Shown: positions 27,652 to 36,742, counted from the first letter of the stretch. The stretch is DNA of 64,000 nucleotides from Oceanibium sediminis (GCF_003265325.1 NZ_QGNX01000002.1:248001-312000); one strand, 5' to 3'. Numbers and translations: made by a program. The notes: a model not told the origin generated them from the sequence alone.

Positions 27652-27727
27652 GCGCCCATCGTCTAGTGGTCTAGGACGCCGCCCTTTCACGGCGGAAACA
27701 CGGGTTCGAGTCCCGTTGGGCGTGCCA
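27652..27727 (+). tRNA. tRNA-Glu (anticodon TTC)
   Basis: A full cloverleaf can be folded by eye. The acceptor arm GCGCCCA pairs with TGGGCGT (first pair G-U), and the anticodon stem CCGCC/GGCGG surrounds the loop CTTTCAC with anticodon TTC. The T arm is CGGG-TTCGAGT-CCCG, and CCA is encoded at the 3' end. A perfect 7-bp inverted repeat (TGAAAGC..GCTTTCA, 27736-27754) lies just after it and may help 3' processing or stop transcription. Confidence 0.97.
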
Positions 27728-27904
27728 TTTTCCCCTGAAAGCTGAATGCTTTCAAAGGCTGTTGCCTCACCACCTTCCTGATCGAGACAGCCTTGATCCG
27801 AAAGACTCCACACCACTCGCGACACTGACACCGCTTTCTGTTGCGGGGCGCCGACCCTGTCTCAATCGCCTCACCCCTGACACCTGAACGCACCATCGCA
27901 ATAC

Positions 27905-27920
27905 GACATCACGTGATGTC
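27905..27920. promoter_or_regulatory. 16-bp perfect palindrome upstream of the CDF-like gene
   Basis: GACATCACGTGATGTC is a perfect palindrome 96 bp upstream of the CDF-like start codon, in a 288-bp gap after tRNA-Glu that holds no gene. A spacer-free palindrome of this length fits a dimeric repressor site. The regulator is unknown and not encoded nearby. Confidence 0.45.
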
Positions 27921-28015
27921 CCTTCCACAGGCTGTGCCCTGTACACCCCCATGGCCTGTGCTCCAGGAAATGGCTATGGGATTACCAATTCGCCGCACCC
28001 TCGGGAGAGAGTGAA

Positions 28016-28975
28016 ATGACCGCACATACGGCTGAGATCCGGAAAAAGCTGGAAGGCCGCTCACTCGGCATTGCCATGTGGGGCAACTTGTTCATGGCGG
28101 CGGCGGGTTTGGTGGCAGGCGTGTTGTCAAACTCCAACGCGATCATGATGGACGGGCTGTTTTCGCTGATCGGGTTCGCTTCGGCGCTGCTGGCGCGCAG
28201 GATCAGTCGCCGGGTCGAGGCCGGTCCGGACAAGGCGCGCCCCTACGGCTATGCCGCTGACGAGGCGATCTTCTCCACCTTCCGGTCCCTGTCGCTGCTC
28301 GGCCTGGTGCTGTTTGCCGTCACCAACGCGATCAAGAATATCTACAACTACCTCAACGGCATGGCTCCCGAACCGCTGAGCTTTGCACCGATGATCGTCT
28401 ATTTTGTCGGCATCGGGATCACCTGCACGACCCTGTGGGCCTTTCACTATTTCACCTGGCGCAAGACCGGCAAGAACAGTGCGATCCTGCGACTGGAAGC
28501 CAAGGCGGCCATGTTCGACGCCATGATCACCGCCGCCGCCGGGGCTGGGCTTGGAGCGATCTACTTCTTCCAGGACGGCCCGCTGGCCCCGATCGCGCCG
28601 ATCGGCGACTCCGTGATCGTCATGCTTCTCTGTCTGCTGGCGCTCGGATCCTATGTGCGGGAGTTTCGCGGCGGGTTGGGTGAACTGGCCGGGGCAAGCG
28701 CCAGCGCCGGGCATCTTGCTACGGTGCGGCGCGCGCTGCGCCCTGCGATCGCTGAGGATGGTGGGAAACTCCAGGACATGTCGGTCATGAAACTGGGGCG
28801 CACTTTCCTGGTGACGGCCTATTACAACCCGGGCCGCCCCATCACGGCGGCTGAGATCGACAGCCTGAACCTGCGCATGATCCACGACGCGCGCGCGGCC
28901 CTGGCAGGCGCGGATGTCCTTCTGGTGATTACGGAACACCGCAGACGCTGGCCGGACTCGTTGAATCCCTTCTGA
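28016..28975 (+). CDS. Cation diffusion facilitator (CDF) family protein with an altered metal site
   Basis: A 319-residue protein with about five or six membrane segments and a C-terminal cytoplasmic domain. ARPYGYAADEAI matches the CDF loop after membrane segment 2. Compared with E. coli YiiP (D45, D49, H153, D157), D46 and D168 are kept, but the positions of D49 and H153 appear to hold other residues (FSLIG and AAMFD). Transport of a divalent metal is therefore uncertain. It lies downstream of a long palindrome and upstream of a decayed gene. Confidence 0.75.
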   Translation: MTAHTAEIRKKLEGRSLGIAMWGNLFMAAAGLVAGVLSNSNAIMMDGLFSLIGFASALLARRISRRVEAGPDKARPYGYAADEAIFSTFRSLSLLGLVLFAVTNAIKNIYNYLNGMAPEPLSFAPMIVYFVGIGITCTTLWAFHYFTWRKTGKNSAILRLEAKAAMFDAMITAAAGAGLGAIYFFQDGPLAPIAPIGDSVIVMLLCLLALGSYVREFRGGLGELAGASASAGHLATVRRALRPAIAEDGGKLQDMSVMKLGRTFLVTAYYNPGRPITAAEIDSLNLRMIHDARAALAGADVLLVITEHRRRWPDSLNPF

Positions 28976-29330
28976 CAGGCACCAGCTTTCAGCACGCCGC
29001 GCTGGATCTGGTCTTCCTCGAACGGCTCGAACAGGGCCTTGAATTCTCCCCCTCCGAGACCGTGTCCCCTTGGGCTGGATGAACACGAAGAAGAATGGCC
29101 CGGTCACCGTCTTGGAGAAGATCTCCGGACAGATCCGCGAGTTGCCCCCATCGACCACGGCCCCCCCCCAGATCGCGCGCGGGTCAACCGTAGAGGACGC
29201 GAAGCCCCTCGGCCGGTTCGGCGGGGGCCGGGCGGTTGTGGCGCTGGTCCGGCTTTGCGGGCCGGGCCACGCGATCTTCTTCCCTTGTGTCCCCGGTGCG
29301 GGGCCTGCTCTGGTTGTCATCGGAAGGCAT
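28976..29330 (-). pseudogene. Decayed gene with frameshifts, family not recognised
   Basis: On the minus strand an ATG at 29330 has a strong ribosome site (AAGGAGAG, 6 bp spacing), but its frame stops at 29184 after 48 codons (MPSDDNQSRPRTGDTREED...). A second frame carries on with protein-like sequence (DPRAIWGG...GNSRICPEIFSKTVTGPFFFVFIQPKG). A third then reads GGGEFKALFEPFEEDQIQRGVL before running into the CDF gene. At least two frame changes are needed, and a run of nine G residues (29161-29169, C on the plus strand) lies near the first. The original function is unknown. Sequencing error is an alternative for one shift. Confidence 0.5.
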
Positions 29331-29465
29331 TGGAACTCTCCTTCAAGATCCTCAGGATGCCAGAGTGCGCCTTGAATGTGACCAAAACACCAAGCTCGAG
29401 GCCGCTTTCGTGACATGTTTGACACAGCACGCCTGTAAAGCCGGACGGAAAGCGGAGGCCGCGCA

Positions 29466-29496
29466 TGAAAAACGGCGGGGCCCGCGCCCCGCCGTT
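29466..29496 (-). terminator. Rho-independent terminator of the LysM-SBP gene
   Basis: On the minus strand AACGGCGGGG (29496-29487) pairs with CCCCGCCGTT (29480-29471) around a 6-base loop, and the T run TTTTT follows. It lies about 25 bp after the stop of the gene that ends at 29522. Confidence 0.85.
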
Positions 29497-29521
29497 CGGC
29501 TGTCCTGCAATGGGTCGGCGG

Positions 29522-30592
29522 TTATTGCCGCTTCATCTGGTGCTCTGCCAGGTGACGGCGCACGATGGAGAACCACTCGCCGCTGTCCTTGATCCGGTTG
29601 ATCCCATCGTCCAGCAGGGCGAGCTGGGCCGCGCCGTTCGGATTGTTCTTGGACGTCACCGCGTGGAGCGTTGCGATCGTGTCCAGCGCATCGTGCTTCG
29701 CGAACGCCCCCGTGGCGCCGATATCCGAGATCGCGCCTTCCGCGACGTCGACGGCCAGGACCACCGCGTCATAGGTGCCGTCGCGCAGCCCTTCGAAGCA
29801 ATCGCCGGGGCCGGCGGGCTGGCTGAGCGTGATGTTGGGCTGCACCAGGTCGTGCTCTTCCATCATGAACATCGAATAGCCTGCCGGGCGGCAGACGTTC
29901 GCTCCGAACAGGTCCGCATGGCTGAGCGGCGCGGGATAGTCGTTACGGGTATAGATGCCAATGATCTGCTCATACAGCGGCTCGGACCAGTCGAGGTTGT
30001 TGCAGCGGTACTGCGACCCCTCGCCCAGCTTTTCGATCACGTCGCAGTTCGGCCGGAACCAGGCGAGAGAGAAGTCATAGGCCACGTCCGCCAGCAGCGG
30101 GCGCAGATGCGCGGACCAGTCGTTGACCCAGTCGATCTTGTAGTCGTCGGGCTCGGCCACCTTGGACATGGCGACGTTCACGATCTCGGTGATCATTCCG
30201 CCCTGCTCCTGGTCCTGGTTGATGAAGGGGGCCCAGTTGGTGGCGGTGACGAAGCGGATCTGACGGTCTTCCACCGGGACCAGCGCGGTCGTCGGCTCAT
30301 CGCGGATCGTCTCGTTGTTGGCGGTCGAGGGAGTCAGAGGCGCGTCGAGACAGGGGATCTGGAAGAGGGCGCCGATCTCGATGATGCCGGGGTTCGGGCC
30401 GATGGCGCGCGAGTTGGCGCTGTAGATGAGCTGGTAGCTCGCCGCGGAACCATAGGCGCGGCTGGCGATCCTGGACAGGGTATCGCCGCGCTTCACGGTG
30501 TAGCTGGTGCCGCACTCGATATCCTGCGCCATCGCCGTACCGGCCGACAGGCCCAGCGCGCAGGATACCGCCAGAAAGATCTTTTTGGTCAT
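29522..30592 (-). CDS. LysM domain fused to a periplasmic family-3 solute-binding protein
   Basis: A secreted protein of 356 residues. It has a signal peptide (MTKKIFLAVSCALGLSAGTAMA) and a LysM domain near residues 27-80 (CGTSYTVKRGDTLSRIASRAYGSAASYQLIYSAN). A domain like the amino-acid-binding SBP family follows (IRFVTATNWAPFINQDQEQGGMITEIVNVAM near 115-145, GLRDGTYDAVVLAVDVAEGAI near 265). LysM normally binds peptidoglycan, so the binding domain may be held at the cell wall. There is no ABC permease gene nearby. It follows a PstS-like gene with a 104-bp gap. Confidence 0.8.
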   Translation of the reverse strand: MTKKIFLAVSCALGLSAGTAMAQDIECGTSYTVKRGDTLSRIASRAYGSAASYQLIYSANSRAIGPNPGIIEIGALFQIPCLDAPLTPSTANNETIRDEPTTALVPVEDRQIRFVTATNWAPFINQDQEQGGMITEIVNVAMSKVAEPDDYKIDWVNDWSAHLRPLLADVAYDFSLAWFRPNCDVIEKLGEGSQYRCNNLDWSEPLYEQIIGIYTRNDYPAPLSHADLFGANVCRPAGYSMFMMEEHDLVQPNITLSQPAGPGDCFEGLRDGTYDAVVLAVDVAEGAISDIGATGAFAKHDALDTIATLHAVTSKNNPNGAAQLALLDDGINRIKDSGEWFSIVRRHLAEHQMKRQ

Positions 30593-30696
30593 CGCAATCT
30601 CCTAAGAGTCTCAAAAGCGCACTGCGCTGGTTCTGTCGGCCGCACTGGCCATAATGTCCCCACGAAACGAACGCGTAGCCTTGCCACCTGAAGCCC

Positions 30697-32199
30697 TCAC
30701 CCGGCGTCGAGCGGCCTGATCCAGACCTCGACCTTGTTGCCGCGCGCGGGCCCGGCGGCCGGACAAGCGGCAAGCACCGGGTCGGGCGCGCCGACCGCGC
30801 GGAAGGCGACGGTCAGCTGTTCCTCGACGTCCGGGTTGGCGCGGAAAAGCTCAGACAGCACGCTGCGCGCCGCTTCCGGTGCGCCAGTGCCGTCGGCCAG
30901 CCCCGCCAGGATGATTTCCTGCCCTTCGGCCTGCCCGGTGCGCACGAAGTCCGCCAGGCGGCCCAGCCGCGCGCGATCCACCGCGCTGAGCGGCTGCCCC
31001 GGCTCCACCACGAAACGGCTTGTCAACCGAGCAGCCCCGGCGACCAGATCCGCGTAAGGGCCGTCCGGCAAGGTGATACCGTCATCGACCGAGGGAAGGT
31101 TGTTCACGTAGCCCACGTCCGACAGCAACTGTTGACCGAGATCGGACGCCGCGAAATCGAGTAAGCCGCGCGCGTGCAGCGGCACCCCGTCGGGCGAGGT
31201 GTAGACGTAGACCGGCACCGTCAGCGGGTAGTCGCCGGACTTCAACGACAGCGTGTCCGGCGCGACGGCCGTGCCGCAGACATCGCGGACAGGCAGCGCC
31301 ATCGCCGCCTCGCGCCCGGTGAACGAGGCGATGCCGATGGCGCTCCCGAACTGCTCGACCGCGTCGCGCACGCCTTCGTTGTTGTCGACCGTGATGACCT
31401 GCGCACCGATCCGCATGCCGCGCGGGCGCATGACCAGCCGGTCCAGCATGGTCAGCACTTCCGACCCACCTTCCCGCGTGAACGCGCTGATCCCGAGGTC
31501 CGGGCCGCCCAGCTCGGACCAATTTGTGATCCGGCCCGAGTAGATCCGCGCGATATCGTCGAGCGAGATCGCCCCGATCGGCACCTCTGCCCCGGCAAGA
31601 ACGACCAGGGCATCCGCCCCGGCGATGGTTTCCAGCCCCAGGTTTTCCACCGCCGCGCGTCCGCCCCCGGTCAGGGCGCGGGCCTCTTCCTCGGCGATGC
31701 GGCGCGGGGTGATGGCCAATGCCGCCTCGCCCGCGGCGAGGGCTGCGAAGGCCGAATCCGGCTCCGCCTCCTGCAGGGCCACATCGACGATCTTTTCGCC
31801 GTCGAAGGTCAGCAGCTCGAACGCCACCTCGCCGCTGTCGCTTTCGATGCGCGCGATATCCGTGTCCACGGTCAGGGAATAGGAATCTAGCAGATCCGGG
31901 ATCCCGAAGCGCAGCATCCCCGGGGCGCCCACGATGCGGAACCGCGAACTGATCTCGTTCACCTCGGGGCAGCCATCGCCCTTGCAGACGACCGCGTCCG
32001 CGGGAAAGGTGAGCGTTCCCATGCTAGTGCGCAGGACGTATTTCGATCCGTCGAAACTGACCAACTCCCCCGTGAAGTCGGAAAACCCGTCCGTGGAGCT
32101 CAACCGCACCTCCTGCGCGCCCGCCAGACCGGCGCATAGCGCAAGCGATGCGGCGGCACAAAGAATGGAGCGATAAAGCCGGGAGGTCATGTGAGTCAT
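30697..32199 (-). CDS. PstS-like substrate-binding protein with OmpA-like C-terminus
   Basis: A 500-residue exported protein (signal LYRSILCAAASLALCAGLAGA). The middle resembles PstS-type phosphate-binding proteins: LDDIARIYSGRITNWSELGGPDLGISAFTREGGSEVLTMLDRLV and IASFTGREAA. The C-terminal 110 residues resemble an OmpA peptidoglycan-binding domain (FVVEPGQPLSAVDRARLGRLADFV, AGLADGTGAPEAARS, and GNKVEVWIRP in place of NRRVE). ATG 32199 has an AGGA-type site, with a second ATG at 32190. No pst transport genes are near. Upstream (32227-32340) is AT-rich promoter-like DNA with a GTATAC core between GAGAG and CTCTC. Confidence 0.75.
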   Translation of the reverse strand: MTHMTSRLYRSILCAAASLALCAGLAGAQEVRLSSTDGFSDFTGELVSFDGSKYVLRTSMGTLTFPADAVVCKGDGCPEVNEISSRFRIVGAPGMLRFGIPDLLDSYSLTVDTDIARIESDSGEVAFELLTFDGEKIVDVALQEAEPDSAFAALAAGEAALAITPRRIAEEEARALTGGGRAAVENLGLETIAGADALVVLAGAEVPIGAISLDDIARIYSGRITNWSELGGPDLGISAFTREGGSEVLTMLDRLVMRPRGMRIGAQVITVDNNEGVRDAVEQFGSAIGIASFTGREAAMALPVRDVCGTAVAPDTLSLKSGDYPLTVPVYVYTSPDGVPLHARGLLDFAASDLGQQLLSDVGYVNNLPSVDDGITLPDGPYADLVAGAARLTSRFVVEPGQPLSAVDRARLGRLADFVRTGQAEGQEIILAGLADGTGAPEAARSVLSELFRANPDVEEQLTVAFRAVGAPDPVLAACPAAGPARGNKVEVWIRPLDAG

Positions 32200-32405
32200 T
32201 ACGGTTCCTGGTCGGTGACGTCCCACCCCGAATGTCAGGGCGTTCGTCGGGAATACTTGCTACGCGACGCTCGATTGAGAGCGTATACATATCTCTCTTT
32301 CCGAATTTTATCGAAACCATTCGTGGCAAATTTTGGGCAACACTTCGGTTAGGTGGTGTTTGTGTCACAATCCCTGGCTGGCATGGCCCGGCGCGGGCGA
32401 AACGC

Positions 32406-32891
32406 TCAGTCCGCCGGGACCACGCTCACCGGCATTCCCGCCGTTAACCATCCTGGGCGCAGCACCCGCGCGGTAACGCCGCCGTGCCCGCGCATGGCGT
32501 TGTAGCCCCCGGGACCCAGGGCCTGCTCCATCCGCGAACAGGGGGCGCAGGGGCCCGCGATCTCGAGCGTGACATCGCCGATGCGCAGGCGCCGCCCGCG
32601 CGCAGCGTGCAGGTTCACCCCCGAGATGACGAGGTTCCGCCGCAACACCTCCGGCGGGACTTCCGGCTTCCCGGCAAGGGCTGCGATCACCGCCAGGTGC
32701 TCGGCCTGGATCAGGGTGACGGCCCGCGCGCCGGGGCGGGTGCGGTGATCGCCGACCAGCCCCTCAAGTCGCAGTTCGGCCCGCGTGACGATTCGCAACG
32801 GCCCCCGGCGTTCGGGGCGCAGACCGATCCATGTCAGCCGGCCGGGCCTTGGGAAGCGGGCGATCAGTTCCGACAGCGTCTCCATCCCCAT
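32406..32891 (-). CDS. MOSC domain protein
   Basis: A 161-residue protein with the MOSC fold, named after the molybdenum cofactor sulfurase C-terminus. LEGLVGDHRTRPGARAVTLIQAEHL, LRRNLVISGVNLHAARG and the conserved cysteine block GPCAPCSRMEQALGPGGYNAMRGHGG are typical. Stand-alone MOSC proteins may handle molybdenum cofactor or sulfur transfer. The start at 32891 (MGMETLSEL) or 32885 is uncertain. Confidence 0.85.
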   Translation of the reverse strand: MGMETLSELIARFPRPGRLTWIGLRPERRGPLRIVTRAELRLEGLVGDHRTRPGARAVTLIQAEHLAVIAALAGKPEVPPEVLRRNLVISGVNLHAARGRRLRIGDVTLEIAGPCAPCSRMEQALGPGGYNAMRGHGGVTARVLRPGWLTAGMPVSVVPAD

Positions 32892-32968
32892 AGCGGTAGG
32901 GGTGCGGCGCGGCCAAGGCAACGCGCAAAAGTCTTTTCATGCGCCCCGCGAGTCGTTACAGCGCAGCG

Positions 32969-34369
32969 ATGAGCCAGAATCCGCCCGACTTGCGCCCCGA
33001 CCTTGCCAAACCCCGGCTGACGGAGGTGGCGGCGCGCGCTGGACAACCGCGTATCGGCATGGTTTCCCTCGGTTGCCCCAAGGCGCTGGTGGACAGCGAA
33101 CGCATCCTCACCCGGCTGCGCGCGGAAGGCTACGCGCTGTCGCCCGATTACGCCGGGGCGGAAGCCGTCATCGTGAACACCTGCGGGTTCCTCGACAGCG
33201 CCAAGGCCGAATCCCTGGAGGCGATCGGCGAGGCGCTGAAGGAAAACGGCCGGGTGATCGTGACCGGCTGCCTCGGCGCGGAGCCGGACTATATCACCGG
33301 CGCGCATCCTTCCGTTCTGGCGGTCACCGGGCCGCACCAGTACGAACAGGTGCTGGACGCGGTGCATGCGGCGGTGCCCCCGTCGCCCGATCCCTTCGTG
33401 GACCTGCTGCCGGCGGCGGGCGTGTCGCTGACGCCGCGCCACTACAGCTACCTGAAGATTTCCGAGGGCTGTAACCACAAGTGCAAGTTCTGCATCATCC
33501 CCGACATGCGCGGGCGGCTGACCTCGCGGCCCGTTCATGCGGTGCTGCGCGAGGCGGAAAAGCTGGTCGACTCCGGCGTGCAGGAACTGCTGGTGATCAG
33601 CCAGGACACCTCGGCCTACGGGCTGGATCGCAAGTTCGACACGCACCCCTGGAAGGACCGGCAGGTGCGCAGCCACATCACCGACCTGGCGCGCGAACTT
33701 GGCCATCTCGGCGCCTGGGTGCGGCTGCACTACGTCTACCCCTACCCCCACGTGCGTGAGCTGATCCCGCTGATGGCGGACCCGAACAGCGGCGTTCTGC
33801 CCTACCTGGACATCCCCTTCCAGCACGCCCACCCGGACGTGCTGAAGCGCATGGCCCGCCCCGCGAAATCCGCCGACACCCTGGCCGAGATTGCCGCATG
33901 GCGCGCGACATGCCCGGACATCACCCTGCGCTCGACCTTTATCGTCGGCTACCCGGGCGAGACGGAGGCGGAGTTCCAGACGCTGCTGGACTGGCTGGAC
34001 GAGGCGCAGCTCGACCGGGTCGGCTGCTTCAAGTACGAAAACGTCGACGGGGCGCGCTCGAACGCGCTGCCAGATCATGTTCCCGAGGACGTGAAAGAGG
34101 AGCGCTGGCACCGCTTCATGGCCCGGGCGCAGGAAATCTCGGCCGCGAAACTGGCCGCCAAGGTCGGGCAAACCCTTGAGGTGATCGTCGACGAAATCGA
34201 CGACGAGGCCGCGACCTGCCGCACCACCGCCGACGCCCCCGAGATTGACGGGCACCTCTACATCGACGAAGATTTTCAACACTTGCAGTCTGGACAACGC
34301 CTGAGCGTCGTTGTTGAGGAAGCAAGTGAATACGATCTCTGGGGCCGCGCGGTGACCAAGGGGGGCTAA
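32969..34369 (+). CDS. rimO: Ribosomal protein S12 methylthiotransferase RimO
   Basis: Radical-SAM enzyme that adds a methylthio group to an aspartate of ribosomal protein S12. The protein of 466 residues has the N-terminal MTTase domain ([39 protein letters not shown], with three cluster cysteines) and the radical-SAM motif CNHKCKFC. It ends in a TRAM-like domain ([11 protein letters not shown]...). ATG 32969 is chosen; an in-frame ATG 30 bp upstream adds nothing conserved. Confidence 0.96.
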   Translation: MSQNPPDLRPDLAKPRLTEVAARAGQPRIGMVSLGCPKALVDSERILTRLRAEGYALSPDYAGAEAVIVNTCGFLDSAKAESLEAIGEALKENGRVIVTGCLGAEPDYITGAHPSVLAVTGPHQYEQVLDAVHAAVPPSPDPFVDLLPAAGVSLTPRHYSYLKISEGCNHKCKFCIIPDMRGRLTSRPVHAVLREAEKLVDSGVQELLVISQDTSAYGLDRKFDTHPWKDRQVRSHITDLARELGHLGAWVRLHYVYPYPHVRELIPLMADPNSGVLPYLDIPFQHAHPDVLKRMARPAKSADTLAEIAAWRATCPDITLRSTFIVGYPGETEAEFQTLLDWLDEAQLDRVGCFKYENVDGARSNALPDHVPEDVKEERWHRFMARAQEISAAKLAAKVGQTLEVIVDEIDDEAATCRTTADAPEIDGHLYIDEDFQHLQSGQRLSVVVEEASEYDLWGRAVTKGG

Positions 34370-34412
34370 GGCGCGTCTGACGGGTCCGCACACTTCGTAC
34401 GGAGGAAACCGC

Positions 34413-35231
34413 GTGACGACAGATTACCTGAAACCCGGTGGCCTTGCGGTCATCACCGGCAGCCAGATGGGCATAGGACGCGCTTTCGCCAAACGCCTGG
34501 CGCGCGCCGGGATGCGGCTGGCGCTGGTGGACATGCCCGACCCCAAGCTTGAAGATACCGCGCAAGCGCTGCGCGACATGGGCGCTGCCGAGGTGTTTTC
34601 GGTGGGGCTCGACCTGGGTGTCAAAGGCTCCCACGAGGCGATGCACACCACGGTGACCGAGCGTTTCGGCCCCCCGGACCTGCTGATCAACAATGCCGCC
34701 ACCCGCATCGGGCGCGGCTTTGACGTACCGCTGGGCGAGTGGCGCCGCGCGATGGAGGTGAACTTCTGGGCCGTGGTCGAGGCGATCCACCTGTTCCTAC
34801 CCGCGATGGAGGGCGACGGCGCGCGGCGGCGTATCCTGAACCTCGGCTCGAAACAGGGGATCACCAATCCCCCCGGCCACCCGATCTACAACGTCTCCAA
34901 ATCCGCGCTGAAAACCTATACCGAGGCGTTGCAGCACGACCTGCGCAGCCGGGACTCGAACGTCTCGGCACACCTGGTGATCCCGGGCTGGACGACGACG
35001 GGCACCGCCGCGCACAAGCCCGGCGCGTGGTTGCCCGAACAAGTGGTGGACAAGGCGCTGGACGATGTCGGGCAGGACCGTTTCTACGTGCTCTGCCCCG
35101 ATGACGAAACGACGCCCGAGATGGACGCCGCCCGTATCCGCTGGGCGGCGGAGGACATCATCGAGAATCGCCCAGCCCTGTCACGCTGGCACTCCGATTA
35201 CGCCGACGAAGTGAAGGCAAAGCTTAACTGA
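34413..35231 (+). CDS. Short-chain dehydrogenase/reductase
   Basis: NAD(P)-dependent oxidoreductase of 272 residues starting with GTG after AGGAAA. The cofactor motif is TGSQMGIGRAFA (residues 17-28), NNAA appears near 93, and the catalytic Ser/Tyr/Lys are in NLGSKQG and YNVSKSALK. A long C-terminal tail (WAAEDIIENRPALSRWHSDYADE) sets it apart from ordinary SDRs. The substrate is unknown. It lies 43 bp after rimO. Confidence 0.88.
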   Translation: MTTDYLKPGGLAVITGSQMGIGRAFAKRLARAGMRLALVDMPDPKLEDTAQALRDMGAAEVFSVGLDLGVKGSHEAMHTTVTERFGPPDLLINNAATRIGRGFDVPLGEWRRAMEVNFWAVVEAIHLFLPAMEGDGARRRILNLGSKQGITNPPGHPIYNVSKSALKTYTEALQHDLRSRDSNVSAHLVIPGWTTTGTAAHKPGAWLPEQVVDKALDDVGQDRFYVLCPDDETTPEMDAARIRWAAEDIIENRPALSRWHSDYADEVKAKLN

Positions 35232-35239
35232 ACACCCGT

Positions 35240-35968
35240 TCAGCGGCGGAACTCCCGCGCGGTGGCGCGGACCGTGTCGATGCGGCTGCTGTTGGGCGGA
35301 TGGCTGGCGAGAAACCCGTTGCCGGGATCGGCGATGCGGGTGAAATAGGCCGCGCCGCGCACCGGGTCGTACCCTGCGCGGATCGCGATGCGGGTGCCCA
35401 CGCGGTCCGCCTCCAGCTCGTAGCCCGGCGAGAAGCGGCGCGATCCGACCAGCCCGCCCAGGTTCGCCGCCTGCTGCACGCCGCCGGAATCGGCACCGAA
35501 CACCGCCGCCACGATACCGCCCAGCGCCGCGCCGGTGTTGGCCGCGCTCTGCCGCCGTGGCAGGTGGTCGCGAATGTGGTGCCCCGCCTCATGCCCCAGG
35601 ATGAAGGCCAGCTCGTCGGCGTTGCGCGCATCCGCGATCAGCGCCTGGGTGAAGCCGATCACCGGGCGGCCGTTGCCGTCACGAGTCTGGTAGGCGTTCG
35701 GCGGCAGGCTGCGATCCTTGTCCACCACGATCCGGAAATCACAGTTGAGCCCCGGGCGGCGCTGGCGGCAGACGGATTCGGCCACCGGCTCCACCCGCGC
35801 GACGACGGCGCGGAACCGGTTCACCGCGCGGCTTGAGGGGATAGGCGCACTGCTGGACGTCGCACTTGCCCCGCCCCCTTGGGGGAGCGGTCCGGTGGTG
35901 ATCACGCAGCCCGACAAAAGGGCCGCGATCAGCCCGGCGGACACGGGTTTCAAAAGGTTCAGGCGCAT
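35240..35968 (-). CDS. M48-family zinc metalloprotease, lipoprotein
   Basis: A predicted lipoprotein of 242 residues (lipobox LLSGC, Cys21) with the zinc motif HEAGHH at 126-131 (ILGHEAGHHIRDHL). The third ligand is likely a glutamate in PGYELEADRVGTRIA. This fits periplasmic BepA/LoiP-like quality-control proteases. ATG 35968 was chosen because it gives a proper signal sequence directly. It converges on the SDR gene with 8 bp between the stops. Confidence 0.9.
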   Translation of the reverse strand: MRLNLLKPVSAGLIAALLSGCVITTGPLPQGGGASATSSSAPIPSSRAVNRFRAVVARVEPVAESVCRQRRPGLNCDFRIVVDKDRSLPPNAYQTRDGNGRPVIGFTQALIADARNADELAFILGHEAGHHIRDHLPRRQSAANTGAALGGIVAAVFGADSGGVQQAANLGGLVGSRRFSPGYELEADRVGTRIAIRAGYDPVRGAAYFTRIADPGNGFLASHPPNSSRIDTVRATAREFRR

Positions 35969-36146
35969 GGCGACCCCCTGTCTTGGCATTCCCTGTTGCC
36001 CCTATAGGTACCAGCCCCCGCCCCGGCTTCCAGTGCGGCGTGGGCCAGAAGTGATCAAGATTTCACAAACCGCGTGCTTTGTGATCCTTTTCCGTGAAGC
36101 CTCCCGCCCGCTTGCATTGCGCCGCCCCCGCGATAAGCTGATTTCC

Positions 36147-36386
36147 ATGTTTACCATCGAGCATGAATTCGACGCCTCCGTCATCACGCTGATCGACGAT
36201 CAGGCCGCACCGGATCGGGAAGAGATCACCATCACCTGTTTCGACGACGTGGTGGTCCTGGAACAGGTCGACCCGCACAGCGAGCGGGTGCAGAAGATTT
36301 CCTTCTCGATGAACCAGCTTTCGGACCTGCGTGCCGCGCTGAACCTGCCCGAGGGCACCTACGTGCGCCGCGCCGCGGAGGATTGA
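36147..36386 (+). CDS. Small conserved acidic protein
   Basis: A 79-residue soluble protein, MFTIEHEFDASVITLID..., rich in aspartate and glutamate with alternating hydrophobic residues that suggest a beta-sandwich followed by a short helix (MNQLSDLRAALNLPEGTY). I recall similar short proteins in related genomes but no known function. It converges on the DUF167-family gene (11 bp between the stops). Divergent from the M48 gene, with a 178-bp gap between them. Confidence 0.65.
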   Translation: MFTIEHEFDASVITLIDDQAAPDREEITITCFDDVVVLEQVDPHSERVQKISFSMNQLSDLRAALNLPEGTYVRRAAED

Positions 36387-36397
36387 CGCACCGCCAC

Positions 36398-36670
36398 TCA
36401 TTCCTCGATGGCGAAGACCTTGCTGCGCGCCGTCTCTCCCCGGATCAGGCGTATGCATGAGCGCGCGATGCCCAGACGCTCGGCCAGCAGGGCGCGCACG
36501 GCGGCGTTCGCCTTGCCCTTGTCGGGGGCCGCGCGCACGAAGACGCGCACGCCCTGCGCATCCTCCGTCACCGCGGTGCGCTTCGCGCCGGGGGTGACCT
36601 TCACGGCAAGCCGTCCGGCGTCATCCACATGGGCGCGCAGCGCGTCGGCACTCAGCTCCGGCGTTGACAA
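36398..36670 (-). CDS. DUF167 (YggU) family protein
   Basis: A 90-residue protein with the family core RLAVKVTPGAKRTAVTEDAQGVRVFVRAAPDKGKANAAVRALLAERLGI. The biochemical role of the family is not established. The best start is TTG at 36670 (MSTPELSADALRAHV), because CAGGAG lies 9 bp before it. The frame is open further upstream but without a ribosome site. It is divergent from cobS with a 72-bp gap. Confidence 0.85.
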   Translation of the reverse strand: MSTPELSADALRAHVDDAGRLAVKVTPGAKRTAVTEDAQGVRVFVRAAPDKGKANAAVRALLAERLGIARSCIRLIRGETARSKVFAIEE

Positions 36671-36742
36671 GGTGGCAGGCTCCTGCTTGCTGAGGGCAAT
36701 TCCGGGCACCGCGCCCGGCTCACGGACAAGGGTGCGACAGGG

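Noticed and set aside
36671-36742. Cobalamin riboswitch upstream of cobS
   Set aside because: The gap is only 72 bp, far too short for a B12 riboswitch, and no B12-box sequence is seen.
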